Below are positions 47,240 through 63,700 of a stretch of DNA of 64,000 nt, in pieces. Within the stretch, counting starts at the first letter, position 1. Each line of letters starts with the position of its first letter. Location: assembly GCA_949358305.1 (NCBI GenBank), contig OX442315.1, forward strand, positions 20,300,427 through 20,364,426. Reading direction: 5' to 3'. Origin of the DNA: Strigamia acuminata (lineage: Eukaryota; Arthropoda; Chilopoda; Geophilomorpha; Linotaeniidae). Both the position numbers and the translations under genes were made by a program. Below the pieces are notes generated by a model that was not told where the DNA came from, did not search any database, and saw nothing but the letters and a program-made list of their open reading frames with translations.

Positions 47240-49664
47240 TCAAAGCAGTCGTTTGCTTGTACTTGGAGTTGGAAATTCTACAGGCGTAAATTTAAAGAGA
47301 TATTCAGCCTACAGAAAAATATTTTATGTTAAAAAAATGTGTTTAAGTCGTAATGAATTAACTTGCCAAAAAATTAATAGGGTCTTGTGGTCTGATTTTA
47401 ATGCATTCCAATAAACCATGACTTAAGACTGGCAGAACGTGTTGCATTAAGTAATTTCGCATTGGTAGGGATTCAGCTTCAAGCATTTGTTCCTCTTGAA
47501 CACGAACTTCAGCTAATTTCCTTTGCTATATTAAAAAGAAAAAATTGATTTTGTTTTTTAAAAATTAAAGTATATTTAAAACATTTCATGCCCATTCGCG
47601 AAGTAATTCTGCTTTTTCTACACTCTCCAGTCGCTCTTCCTCTTCTGCCCTTAATTTTGCTTCTATTTGGTCCTTTAAAAGCTGTTCAGCTTTCAGTTTC
47701 AATTGTTTTTCCACTTCTTCCGCGCTTAATCCAAAATTTCGAGGTACTCCTAACAACCGCTTCACTTTATCCATTATAATTTTATTAGATTCGATCGTAG
47801 AAATATCTTTTATTTTTTTAAATTAAAAAAAAAAAAAATTAAAGTCTAATGACAAATTGTTTTGGTTCTGACATTTTACCTATTATTTCCGTTCTAATTT
47901 CCTGCTCGTCAAAATACTCCAAAAGCGAATCTTCGTCTGTGTTCAAACGCCTGAATTCTGTGAGTTTGTGGAAAAGTGCATCTTCACTGCCGTACTGCTC
48001 GACTAACTCGACTTCGGGCAAAAGAATGAGCTTTTCTTTTAGAAAACTATCCGATGCATCCAGATACACAACCAATTCTACCAAATGTATGTATTAGCTA
48101 CAGACTAAAAATGTAAAAAAGAAATAAAATAAATAAACCCACCAGGCATAAGCATCACACTTGACCCTGGTAAATCTTCGAACTCAGTCACTTCTGGAAA
48201 AATAATTAATTTGTAAACAAATATAAAATTACTTTACGAATAAAAAATAACTGGAAAACAGATCTTTTGCTTGTTCACTAGTTTCTGGGTAGCCATAAAG
48301 TGCAAATCCTTGATTTTGACAAGGTTTTGATTGTAGTTTTTCCTGCAAAATTTGTAAAAGCAACCTATCCTCCAACTCGCCTGCAATTTAAACATACAAA
48401 TTTAATCACACAATAAAAAGATCAAAGTTTGTTCGTTATTGAAATAGATTATCGCCATACCGTTATTTCTCTCCATACTTTCTTTCAGCGATTTCAAATA
48501 ATCGTGAGCGTACATAGTTTTTTGAGAGCTGATAGCGTCGCCTCCGTCGCTTTCATCGTCATCCGTTGATTCAACTTCTATCTCGGTTTCCTCTTCCTCT
48601 TCCTCTTCTCCCAGATCAAGCTCCGCTAACAAATTCGATTCAGACGTAGCTAACTTCTTCTAAAAATCAATAAAATCAATAAAATAAATAATACAATATC
48701 AAAAACATTTTCTTCTTTTACTAATTGTATAATTTTCTCTTGAACAATAGTTTTACTAAACAATGGATGCACTTTATAATGCTCAGCAATCTCTTCAGTG
48801 AGTTCTTTTTGGCCAGCCCCAGGAGGCCCATGAATGAAGATACGAATTGGCTATAAAAATCCGCAATAATATTTCTAATAAAATAAATTAATTTTAGAAA
48901 ATAAAAACCTCAAGCCCATGGGTTTCTTTAAACTCCTCAATAATTTCGGCCATGTGTGGCACTAAACCACCTTCAAAGGTTAAGAATGTAATGAAGGTGG
49001 ATTCCATCGCTAAATCACAGGTTAAATGATCCAAGTGTCTGGTCTAATTTTTAATTCCCAAGTGGTTAAATTTTAGTTTTATTTATTTGTGTTTTTTATT
49101 AAATAAATTTACTTTCAACGCATTTATTAAAAGGGCATTTTCCAAACTTATTTTTCGCACAAGTCCTGTAGTTAATTTATCACTTAACGTCTGGAATTAA
49201 TTTTGCTTTCAATATGTGATGAGCATTATTGAATGCTTTAAATTGTACTTTAACAACGGATAACAAGTGCGTAGCAGTTCCATCAACGGCGAGAATATAC
49301 AGAGGAGAAGCTCCATTTCTTTCTATCAAGTTCTGTACGAGTCTAGAAATTAAATTTTCATAAATTGAATTATATAATTCACAATTTCTTAAAGAGATAC
49401 TCAACAAAGCCACGTCAATGATATAAATAACGGGAATCTTATTTTTCCCGTTCCCTATACACGGCAGAAACTGCGCATTCATCCATGCTGTCTGCAACAA
49501 TGCGTTTTAGAATTTGAAAAAAAAAATATTTGTATATTTGAAAAAAAATAATAATCTACTTTGAAGTAAAAAAATAAAATATCTTCTCCCTTTCCATACT
49601 TTAAGCCTGCTGAAATGACATACGTCTTAAATGCATTAGGTTTCTACAAAAAAAAATAATAATA

Positions 49665-49703
<39 letters not shown>

Positions 49704-50537
49704 TCGGTTTATACAAATCTGCCTATGCGAATCACGTCTTTTTCGAGTAACCAATGCCTTCTGTAATTGGGATGTGGCTTTCTCCGTCGATAGTCATCCT
49801 CAGTAAAAGGCAGCACTCCAGCTGGCATTTCAATTTCTTCTTCTTCTTCTTGCTGACGCACTTCCTAACCAGCAAACATATTTACAAATAAATAAAATAA
49901 TATTTACCTGTATTTACTTGTTTAGCGGGTGTTCGTGACCAAGTCAAAACAGTAGATAATAATATAAACATTCTTGATCCATTATCATTTCTTATGTTGT
50001 CCTCCATCACTGCAACAAATAAATGATGGATTTTCCTCACTAAATCTTCAGCTTTTTTTTCATACCGCGCAAAGCATTTCTCGCTTCATCCACTTGCTCC
50101 GGATCGTCTGTGATATCGAAAATAACTACGTCGCAAGACATTAAACATTCTACCAGTTCCATTTCATTAAATCTCTAAAATATAAGAGAATTGATATGAT
50201 AGAAAAAATTAAAAATCTGTCAAAATTTACAGATATAATTTTGTGAACGTGGACCATCGATTTGTTTGTGTCTGGTGACTTTAAAGTTCCATAAATCTCA
50301 AAATTCATATTCTTTCTCAAGTATTCCTCGGTTAATTCTGTTTCAGGCTCAGCACGACTTTCTGGCATAAAAGCTACACCAGCTCCACTGGAATAGAACA
50401 AGTGCTGAAAAGAAAATTAATATTAAATTTATTTTGTATTTAAATTTTTTTCTTGATAAATACACGCGATAAACTGTAACCAGTGTAAGTATCCAGCCAA
50501 TTAACAAAAATTTTAAGGGATGGGCCTTTCGATTCCA
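47240..50537 (-). CDS. AK7: Adenylate kinase 7-like protein
   Basis: Axonemal-type adenylate kinase associated with motile cilia and flagella in animals. Start MESKGPSLKIFVNWLDTYTG at 50537; stop TGA at 47240-47242. The N-terminal half is the AK7-specific nucleotide-sugar-epimerase-like domain (FNEMELVECLMSCDVVIFDI, VISAGLKYGKGEDI, PVIYIIDVA). The kinase half has IRIFIHGPPGAGQKELTEEI (about 48.85 kb), an acidic insert (EEEEEEETEIEVES, about 48.6 kb), and LVVYLDASDSFLKEKLILLP (about 48.05 kb). The end has a Glu/Lys-rich coiled coil and a Dpy-30-like motif (ESLPMRNYLMQHVLPVLSHG ... DPINFLAEYLF), as in vertebrate AK7. In the P-loop the expected GK(S/T) reads GQK, see findings. Convergent with OAT. 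Confidence 0.88.
49648..49702. repeat. (AAT)n microsatellite in an AK7 intron
   Basis: Trinucleotide run of AAT, about 15 units with small interruptions, between AK7 exons. Confidence 0.85.
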
Positions 50538-50796
50538 TTTTATTCTATTTGTTTTCAGCCGACAATTTGAACAGATTCCATTCGTTTCAGTTTACCGCGT
50601 ATAGAGCAAGGTTTGCTAGTGACATCTAGGGAGAATTGTTAGTTGTTTTCAAACCAGTAATGACGTCATACTTTTTCTTGTCTCAGGCCTGCTGGCGGCA
50701 AAACCCTTATAAAATCGCCAGCCTAAAATGAAAATGGTTTATTTCATGTGATATTTTCAACCAGGCTGGAAACGAAGAGTTACAATACAAATTAAA

Positions 50797-56311
<5,515 letters not shown>

Positions 56312-56787
56312 TTGGAAATTCAGTCAACATGACAACATTGTCGTCATTTCATTATTCACCATTTATACATTTACATTATAAGTCCGTTTTGTATTCCTTT
56401 GTTTCATGAAATAAATGTTAAACGCTTGTTCATTAGTAACATGTCAACTGTTGAGTTTAACAGTACAAACACAAGCCAACAATAGCTCAACGAAGAGAAT
56501 ATACGATAACAAGAGCCATTTTTATATTGCCATTGCATTTCGTGCCGGGCCAGCTTGAAGGCGGCCCACATGGATGGTCCGGTATAGCCGTGTTCCACCA
56601 GGTAGGCGTGCCCGACTAAGATCTACCTCACGCCATGGTAAGTCGTCTTTTTATTTATTTTTAGCCGTGATATAAATTCAAAGCCAGTCAACTTCGTGGA
56701 TAATGTATAAACACGTTTTATGTCAAGGCCCTCTCCTGGGCAGTTTGGGCCAACCTGCTGCCCCTTTAACTGCCCCAGTCATCAGAA
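56312..56787. other. SMC3 3' flank and upstream region of the next gene, with a GC-rich stretch
   Basis: The SMC3 polyadenylation region (AATAAA near 56,411) is followed by an unexpectedly GC-rich 56.53-56.64 kb with two donor-like sites on the plus strand (CAG|GTAGGC near 56,601; ATG|GTAAGT near 56,641). It probably holds non-coding first exons of the 56788 gene. On the minus strand a short open frame reads GYTGPSMWAAFKLARHEMQW but has no ATG at a sensible place. Confidence 0.4.
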
Positions 56788-57421
56788 ATGGCTTCTGGCA
56801 CAGATTGCGAGGACGGGGCCCTTTCACAGGTAACTGGAATTTGATAGAATTCGCATTTCGATGCATCATCGTTAATATCAATGCAGTAATTCCGCTGGGA
56901 CAGCTACCAGAAGAACAACGAAGTTTGCTACTTCAGGCCCTTTGCGAAGAAATAGTTGAGATTAACGTTAACGGTTAATTTAAGACAACAATAAACATAA
57001 TTTAATTCCATATTTTGCAAAGGGAAGCCAATTAGCCATGTCTGTTACATCCTCCGTAAATCGTAGCCAAATGGACACGCCAGAGAACTCCGAGCACAGC
57101 AGTGTCAGTGCACCTCCATCGACACTGACATCGTCTCCATCAAACACTCCTCGTGACAGACCATCATCTCTTTTAATCACACCACGAGGCGGAGGATCAG
57201 CAGGGAAGGCTCAATTAGAGGCAAAATCCGTTTCTATTTACGAGCACATGATGACCGATTGGAAATTTCTCGCGACTCTTGTTATGATCGTTTTAGTCGC
57301 CTGCGCCATCGGTTACATTTTTCGCAAGGACCTTAATTCTATTCACGCTATGCGGATTCCCAACCAAATTAAAGAAAACAAGAATGATCTCGAAAATTTG
57401 TACTATAGACAAGTTGTTTAG
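56788..57421 (+). CDS. Unrecognised single-pass membrane protein
   Basis: Three exons with clean in-phase joins: 56788-56829 (MASGTDCEDGALSQ), 56904-56966 (LPEEQRSLLLQALCEEIVEI) and 57023-57421; 167 residues. There is no signal peptide. Residues about 45-105 are Ser/Thr/Pro-rich and disordered (SAPPSTLTSSPSNTP). One hydrophobic segment FLATLVMIVLVACAIGYIF lies at about residues 117-136, then a basic flank RKD and a polar tail of about 30 residues ending ENLYYRQVV. That layout suggests a cytosolic N-terminus anchored near the C-terminus in an internal membrane; this is inference. The two introns (74 and 56 bp) are typical for the locus. No family recognised. Confidence 0.65.
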
Positions 57422-57551
57422 TTAGTAGTCATGTTAATAGAAATTCATTTATTATCCTTTTATCTTGTATTTACAAATTGCATATAAATCTTTCATTTTA
57501 CGTGTTGGCTATTTCAAGTTATTTTGACTAGATTTCATGCTACACCCTTTG

Positions 57552-60500
57552 TTAGCTTTTATTTGGTGTTACGAGCAGAATTGTTTTTCCCGCTGCTAAT
57601 CCTTTACTGGTTAGAAGAATGGGTTCCGTTTGATGAGTTTCGATTAATTCCTCTACACTTTCAAATGACTACATGAAAAAAATTATTAAAAATATATTAA
57701 AAATATTAAAAATAAATGTTCAATTACTTTTTCGTTAGTTTTCTCTTTCCCCAGTGCAAATGTGTCATCGCTTCGTTGTCTGATATTCAAATGAAAAACT
57801 TTCTCCTCGAACAAAACACTAAGTGTATACGGATTTGTTTCACCAGCACGCCTGCTTTGCCTAACTAGGTAACTCCCAGTCTGGAATAAATTAATAAATT
57901 AATAAATTTGTTATTTAAAATCCCATTTATACGAAATATTCACAAAAATCACCTGTTGCAATTCGCACAACATCGTTTCCGCAGCATTCCGTTCCACACT
58001 GTGAAACCAAGGGTAGTTAAACAGTTCTTCAGGCTCTAAATGCACCGAAGGCCGCCGCTCATGCTCTACCGGTAGAGGAGGAAGTGGTCGATTTTGCATA
58101 GACACTAAAAAAAATAAAACAAAAAAATAAACAAAACAAGTTATTTCTCAAAATAATTAATCAATTTTACCGCCATCATCGAGACTACTTCGATGCCCCC
58201 TGAAACTGCCTGCACCCAAATCTCTGATCCCGAGAGGTTCCTGGGAACGAGTTCTATTTAAAGTTGACTGCTGGGTTTGCTCTTGGCACAAATTGGATAA
58301 AGACACTGCATAAAGAGTTAAATAAGTAAACAGGTTTTTAAAAAAAATTATTATTATACCTGAATGTTCAGGTGTAGAAGATCGTGATTCGCTGTGACTT
58401 GAAGAACTATCACCTTTGCTTAATTTATCCACGTGTAATAACGTACTAAACTTATTTTTAAGCACTCCAGTAATCGCCTTAAGTTGTCCTTCTTTGCTTT
58501 TGCTATTTTCATCCTGCAATGAAATTAAATACAATTTTCAAAACTGGATCTAACATTTGACAATATTGATGATACCGATCGCCTCGTAGGTAATAAAACT
58601 GGTTTCTCCGAAGGAACCCTCGCAATCTCCACGAGTTTAATGGGTTTACGAGGAAGAGGCGGTGCAGTGTGTGTTTGGGGACTTAACCGGGGAGGTAATG
58701 CTGGTTGGTCGCTGCCGTAGGAAGACGACGATCCACTTTCTGCATAAAAATAAAATAAAATAACGTAAAACTCGCATTAATCAATACATTTTCATATCGA
58801 AAACGAACCGTCAGCACTGACATCTGCATAATTTTGACCTAAATTCAAAAAAAAAATAAAATTCAAAATCACCCCATTTAATAAAATGTAAAATTTCTGC
58901 TTCTTACTTGCTACGGACGACGAATAAGCATTGTTTGATGCGTGACTACTCACTGATACAACATCGCTCCTTACGCTCGACGAGCAACTCAAAGGCACTT
59001 CGTATTCCTCGAAGGGAAGATGGTCAATGTCATCTTGCAACTCTGGCAACTACGTATAAAAAAATAAATATTTATATTCGCTACATTAGTGTTACAGATG
59101 TTCATGAAACCGAGAAACTTGTACTTGATTTTTTACTGGAGGCGGTGGTGGTTGCTCGCTCGGTCTGACCACACGTGATAATCTGAAAAATAGGTCAATA
59201 TATTTGTCAATGGTAGAAATTAAAATAGCTTGAAATGTCGTCAATTTGTGTACTTTGTCGGCAATCCGCTCGGTGGTCGAGGTATACCCGTTGGCATGGT
59301 GATTTTATTAGAATTTAACGTGTCGATAATTGGTTTGGGTTTAATGGCCGGCTTGGCCGCAACAGGTGGTTTTAAACGCGTATTGTTCGTTTCACTACTC
59401 CGATTTAAGTCAGGAGTTTTCATTTTTCGCCATGGAATTTGTGGTTGCACGGGAAGATCGATGTCATTTACTATTTTGTTTTTGTTTTCTTCACTAAATT
59501 GATTTTCTGTATTGCTAGAATTATTCTAAAACCAAAAAAATAAAATAAAAATAAAAATAAACCTCTCTTTTAATTATAATCGCGTAAATTGCGATAAATT
59601 ACATAAGAAATTTGATTGTCCGTCTCGAAATCGCTGTCTTCGTCAAAATCAGAACCCCAACTCGTTTCCGAATCGTCATCAGTCCCTTTAAAATAATATT
59701 TATGAGATTATTAACTTAATAACCACAAAAAAAAATCTACGAACATCTGTAATCCACTTGAGGTACAGGAGGTGGTGTTTTAGGTTGAGCTATTGATAGA
59801 ATTCTAGCAAAAAATTAATTTAAAAAAAATAATAAATAAATAAATAAATAAATAAATAAAAAAGTCTCAATTTAAATTTATCATCGTTTCACTTCCGCAA
59901 TTTAATTAGAAGCTAAGTAGCACATTTCACAGATCATGAAAAATAAATTCAATTAACCCTTTCACCAAACCAATTCCAAAGTGATTTCTAGCTCAAAACT
60001 TACTTCTTCTTGGCACTTTTGAACGTCAAATCCTTTTCTTTGCATTGATTGATATATTTGGTCAGTTGTCTACAATTAAAAACAAACAAATAAAGAAAAA
60101 AAAGAAAAGAAAAAAACAATCTAGTCTACACTACTTCAATTGTGAGAGAATTGAAAAAACTGACCTCATTAGGGAGGAAAACAAAGAAAAATTGGTTCAG
60201 AAAAATATTAATTTAAGGAATTTATTCCGTCCACCGAAAAGAAAAATCAACAAAAATCAGGTGAGGTCGGTCGGAAACAAGGTGAGGACTGAGAACTAAA
60301 GGGTCGATGAGGACAAAAGCTCCACCACGACAAAGGCGGTCACTTAGTCACTACAATTCACACCTGCGACAAACAAAACACCCTAGAGGATAGACTGAGG
60401 CATTGCTCGTCCTATTTATTTCCGCACTCCCAGACGTGTTCGAGGGCCCAAAGGGGTGCCTCGAAGCCAATATCGGCATCGGTAATGTTTCGTTCCGATT

Positions 60501-62968
60501 CGTTGCTCATAGAGTTCGAGCCTGACCCGTTTCTTCTCCAATTTCAAGGTCGCCCCTATCGTGTTTCGAGGGGCCGCGTCTCGTTTTCGCTACCTCAGGC
60601 CACACCTGTTTTCAAAGTGCCTTTACGGGGTTAGTTTTTTTGGAGTGGGTCAATGGGATGTCTACATCCTTCTAAACCGAACGTTCGACCAATAAAAAAA
60701 ATTTTTTTTTTAACAATTTAAATAAAAGGTGGGTTTTGGATTTAGTCATGTCTAGCAGAACGTAACCTTCATTCGAAGGTCCACCCACGTTAAATAGACA
60801 GATCAACAAACTCACCGAGTTTCAGTTAGTTTTTTGTTTTTTTACAAATTTTTTTTCTAAAGGAATTTTATTTTTTATAGAATAAAAAGGAGGAATCAGA
60901 ACGGAAAAAAAAAACAAGCTGAAAAAAATAAATTTCTTTAAAAGATGGCCAACGACCACCAAGTGCAATGTCTCGGATCAAAATAGAGTTGTTTATCAAA
61001 TAAATCACCCGGTTAAAATATACCGCACGAAAGAAAAAACAAACCAAAAAATAAAAAAATAAAAACAAAATAACTTGCCGGATATGACAATACGCGCAAA
61101 ATATTCGTCCCTCTTGGCCAAATTCGTACAAGACGAGAAGAAAAATGTAAAATACGAACCGAATTGGACACTTAAAACAACAAAAATATCTTTTCCTTTT
61201 CCTGTTGCCTGGAACATTTCTTCCTGTTGTACGAGCCAAACTTAATTCCAAACTTTATCAAGTGCCAAAGTTATTTCCGTCGCCGTACACGGTCTCGCAA
61301 AACTTGATTAAAAGTTAAAATCCCAAAAAAAAAAAAAAAATCGATCAAAATCGCCAATGAAAAATCCCAGAACCAAAAAAAAAATAAAGAACGATGTCGA
61401 AACTCCTAATTAAGCATCTGACATTGCCCACCCACGTAACACACATATAAGACGATCGTATTCATCGAGTCATGCGTGGAACACCTGTAGCAAGGTGACG
61501 AACAAATAAACCATGGCATTAATGCAACACAAACAAGCGGCACTGATTCGGAACGAAGAATTTTGGAAGCTACATCCGTAAAGGACAATGCGGAAGCGGG
61601 CGCGCGGGGCACTCGTTCGTTCACTTACCTGCCCAAGGTGGCCATGGGTGCAGAGGAAAACGCCAGCATACCCTCGACTTAATCCGGGCGGGTACAGCGA
61701 GCATGGGGCCGCCAGGTGACGGCTTGTTAGAGAGAGAACCCAAGGCTGAGTGGAGTTGAGCCAAAATGAGGTGTCTTGAGAAGGGGAAATGAAGATGTGC
61801 GGTTACGGTCACATAAAACACAGCACACGCCAACGCTCGTGTCTGATTGGGCCGAGAAAATTTGGCTCGGAGCGAAATGTGGGCTTACCACCACTTGCAA
61901 AGGTTAAATGAGTGGAAGCAAACAGATGGCAAAGAAAGGTAATAAGCACCAGGTGCGAGAGCATGCATGTTGCCGTGACCAAGGACTTTGCGTTTTGAAA
62001 ATGATATCTTTGTTTAATAATTCAAGGTCGTGATAAAAGGGTAATTAGTTGAGAGATATTTGTTGTGTGGAAATTCTTTTCAAAATAATTTACACCTTTG
62101 CTTAGAAAATTTACATGAAATTCACATTTTTGCTTAGGAAATGGATATTTAATTTTTTTTTTAAATTCTTTTTCGAATTTTTTCAGGATATTTGCCGATT
62201 TTTTTTTCGAATTTTTTCGGATTTTTTGGAAATTTGTTTCGTTTCTTTTTCGTATTTTTCGAATTTTTTTCGTTTTTTTTTCGAATTTCTACAAATTTTT
62301 ACAATTTTTTTTTTAAAAAAAGAACATCTAGACTTTGTAGTCATTTTTCGAAAATTCTTACAAAAGTAGAAATTATTTTGAAATGCATTTTCAGTATGTA
62401 AATTCGAAGGTCGTTATACACTTACAAGCGTTGTTTTAACTTTAAGTCAGTCAGTAATAAAATTAGCTGCTCTTCTGAAAAATTCTGCATTAAAATTGTT
62501 TGCGTCAGACATTAAGATTAAAAATTTATTTTTAAAATGAAAAAAAATAAATAAATTACCAATAAAGCTTGTCCGTCAATATTACGTTGCATAAATACTT
62601 CAACACATTCTGACATGTTCATCTGGAAATAATAAGTTATCACGTGATTAGTCAAGTATTTAACGCAGCAGGAGGAATTCCAGTGAAAATAATGCAATGA
62701 CGATTAAAAGTTAAAACCGCATTTTTAAATTTAGGTTGACCGATATCTGAGAATGAGAAATGCATAATCAAATCATGTGATTAGATATAGAGAAAGCGTG
62801 AGAGTTAATATTCTCAGACAGGACAGTTGGGTCTTGTCCAATGGGAATCATGCGGAGAGGAAATTCATATTAAATTGTTTAATTATCGCTTACTCGATTT
62901 AACCATTCGATCACGTCTTGTCCACTCCAACGACGAACTTGGTCCAACGCTGGGAGACCCTGAGCCAT
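57552..62968 (-). CDS. SLP-76/BLNK-like adaptor with SAM and SH2 domains
   Basis: Signalling adaptor of the SLP-76 (LCP2)/BLNK/CLNK family. Start MAQGLPALDQVRRWSGQDVI at 62968; stop TAA at 57552-57554. The N-terminal SAM domain is in four exons: first exon 62968 to about 62896, then MNMSECVEVFMQRNIDGQAL (about 62.62 kb), NFSEEQLILLLTDLKLKQRL (about 62.48 kb), and QLTKYINQCKEKDLTFKSAK (about 60.07 kb). Next an acidic segment with WGSDFDEDSDFETDNQI (about 59.66 kb), comparable to the acidic stretch after the SAM domain of SLP-76; Pro-rich parts; tyrosine sites QNYADVSAD and EEYEVPLS (YEVP suits SH2 binding after phosphorylation); ALPPRLSPQ; PLPPLPVEH. The C-terminal SH2 domain runs YPWFHSVERNAAETMLCELQ, GSYLVRQSRRAGETNPYTLS (with the phosphotyrosine-binding Arg) and EKVFHLNIRQ. 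A second candidate first exon lies at about 61.65 kb. Confidence 0.85.
61636..61652 (-). promoter_or_regulatory. Candidate alternative first exon (MATLGR) of the SLP-76-like gene
   Basis: On the minus strand CACCC ATG GCC ACC TTG GGC AG is followed by a strong donor GTAAGTG. It ends in phase 2, the same phase as the SAM exon that normally precedes the QLTKYINQC exon, so splicing would give MATLGR-QLTKYINQC in frame. It lies in a GC-rich island suited to a promoter. The ATG context is good (CACCCATGGCC). Confidence 0.5.
62150..62310. repeat. Degenerate T-rich repeat with TTTTTCGAATTTTTTCG units
   Basis: Irregular alternation of T-runs with TCGAA/TCGGA words inside the SLP-76-like intron. No coding meaning. 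Confidence 0.7.
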
Positions 62969-63700
62969 TGTTTCATTGTTAATTTAAGAATGGCAAGATT
63001 TTTTAAAAGATCACACCCACAGAGGAGTCATGACAGCGCCTCCCATTTCTCCATCAAAACTTGAGTCAAAACTTTTTCTTATTGATTAGCGTGTCCCCTA
63101 CTAGTGACATCTGGTGGCAAAATGTTTAACCAAGGTTTTTCGGAATTAGGATTATTTTTTAAATTTATTTTTTTTTAAATTGTATAACACCGATTTTGTC
63201 ACAAATTTGATGGGTTTTAAAACGAAGGAACTCGTTAAACTTTCTATTTTGATACCACACATTAGCATCATATGGATGTTGATTTTGAAAATTTAAATTT
63301 CATGTAGATTTGTAAAAAAAATATTTTTTAAAGAATGACAATTTTCAAAGGGTTCATGAGAAGACGAATTGTTACAAAGAATCAAATTTTCCAATAATTT
63401 TTTATTTCTTTCATAAAATGTGTTTTCTCAGATGTTTCTTGTATTAGTTAGTTCCGTATTTTGTCACTTACTGATTGCGCCACCTGTAGTACAGAAAAAC
63501 AGGACAACGCGGATAAACGTTTTTTTTTTAAAAATAATAATTAAACTTACCAACTACAACAAAAATGCAAAATTGATATTAAAATAAATAACATTAGTGT
63601 ACATATTGCTTTTTAACAACAAAAGTATTTTTTCAGTTTACTGTAAATGAAAATTTAAACCAATCAGGATTAAAGTGAGAGCGCTGTGTGATATTAGAAA
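62969..63700. promoter_or_regulatory. Divergent intergenic region, SLP-76-like gene and TAPT1
   Basis: AT-rich 732 bp between divergent starts, presumably containing both promoters. No coding or RNA gene seen. Confidence 0.45.

Larger units (their letters stand above)
60072..62405 (-). other. Large internal intron of the SLP-76-like gene
   Basis: The longest intron in the window (about 2.3 kb). It contains a more GC-rich block at about 60.4-60.65 kb, a candidate alternative first exon near 61.64 kb, a GC-rich surrounding at 61.6-61.98 kb and a T-rich degenerate repeat at about 62.15-62.31 kb. Other open frames here lack recognisable domains. Confidence 0.6.

Noticed and set aside
56404..56598. 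Minus-strand ORF reading EHGYTGPSMWAAFKLARHEM
   Set aside because: The first codon is GTG, an in-frame stop lies a short way upstream and no splice partner was found; kept only as an unexplained stretch.
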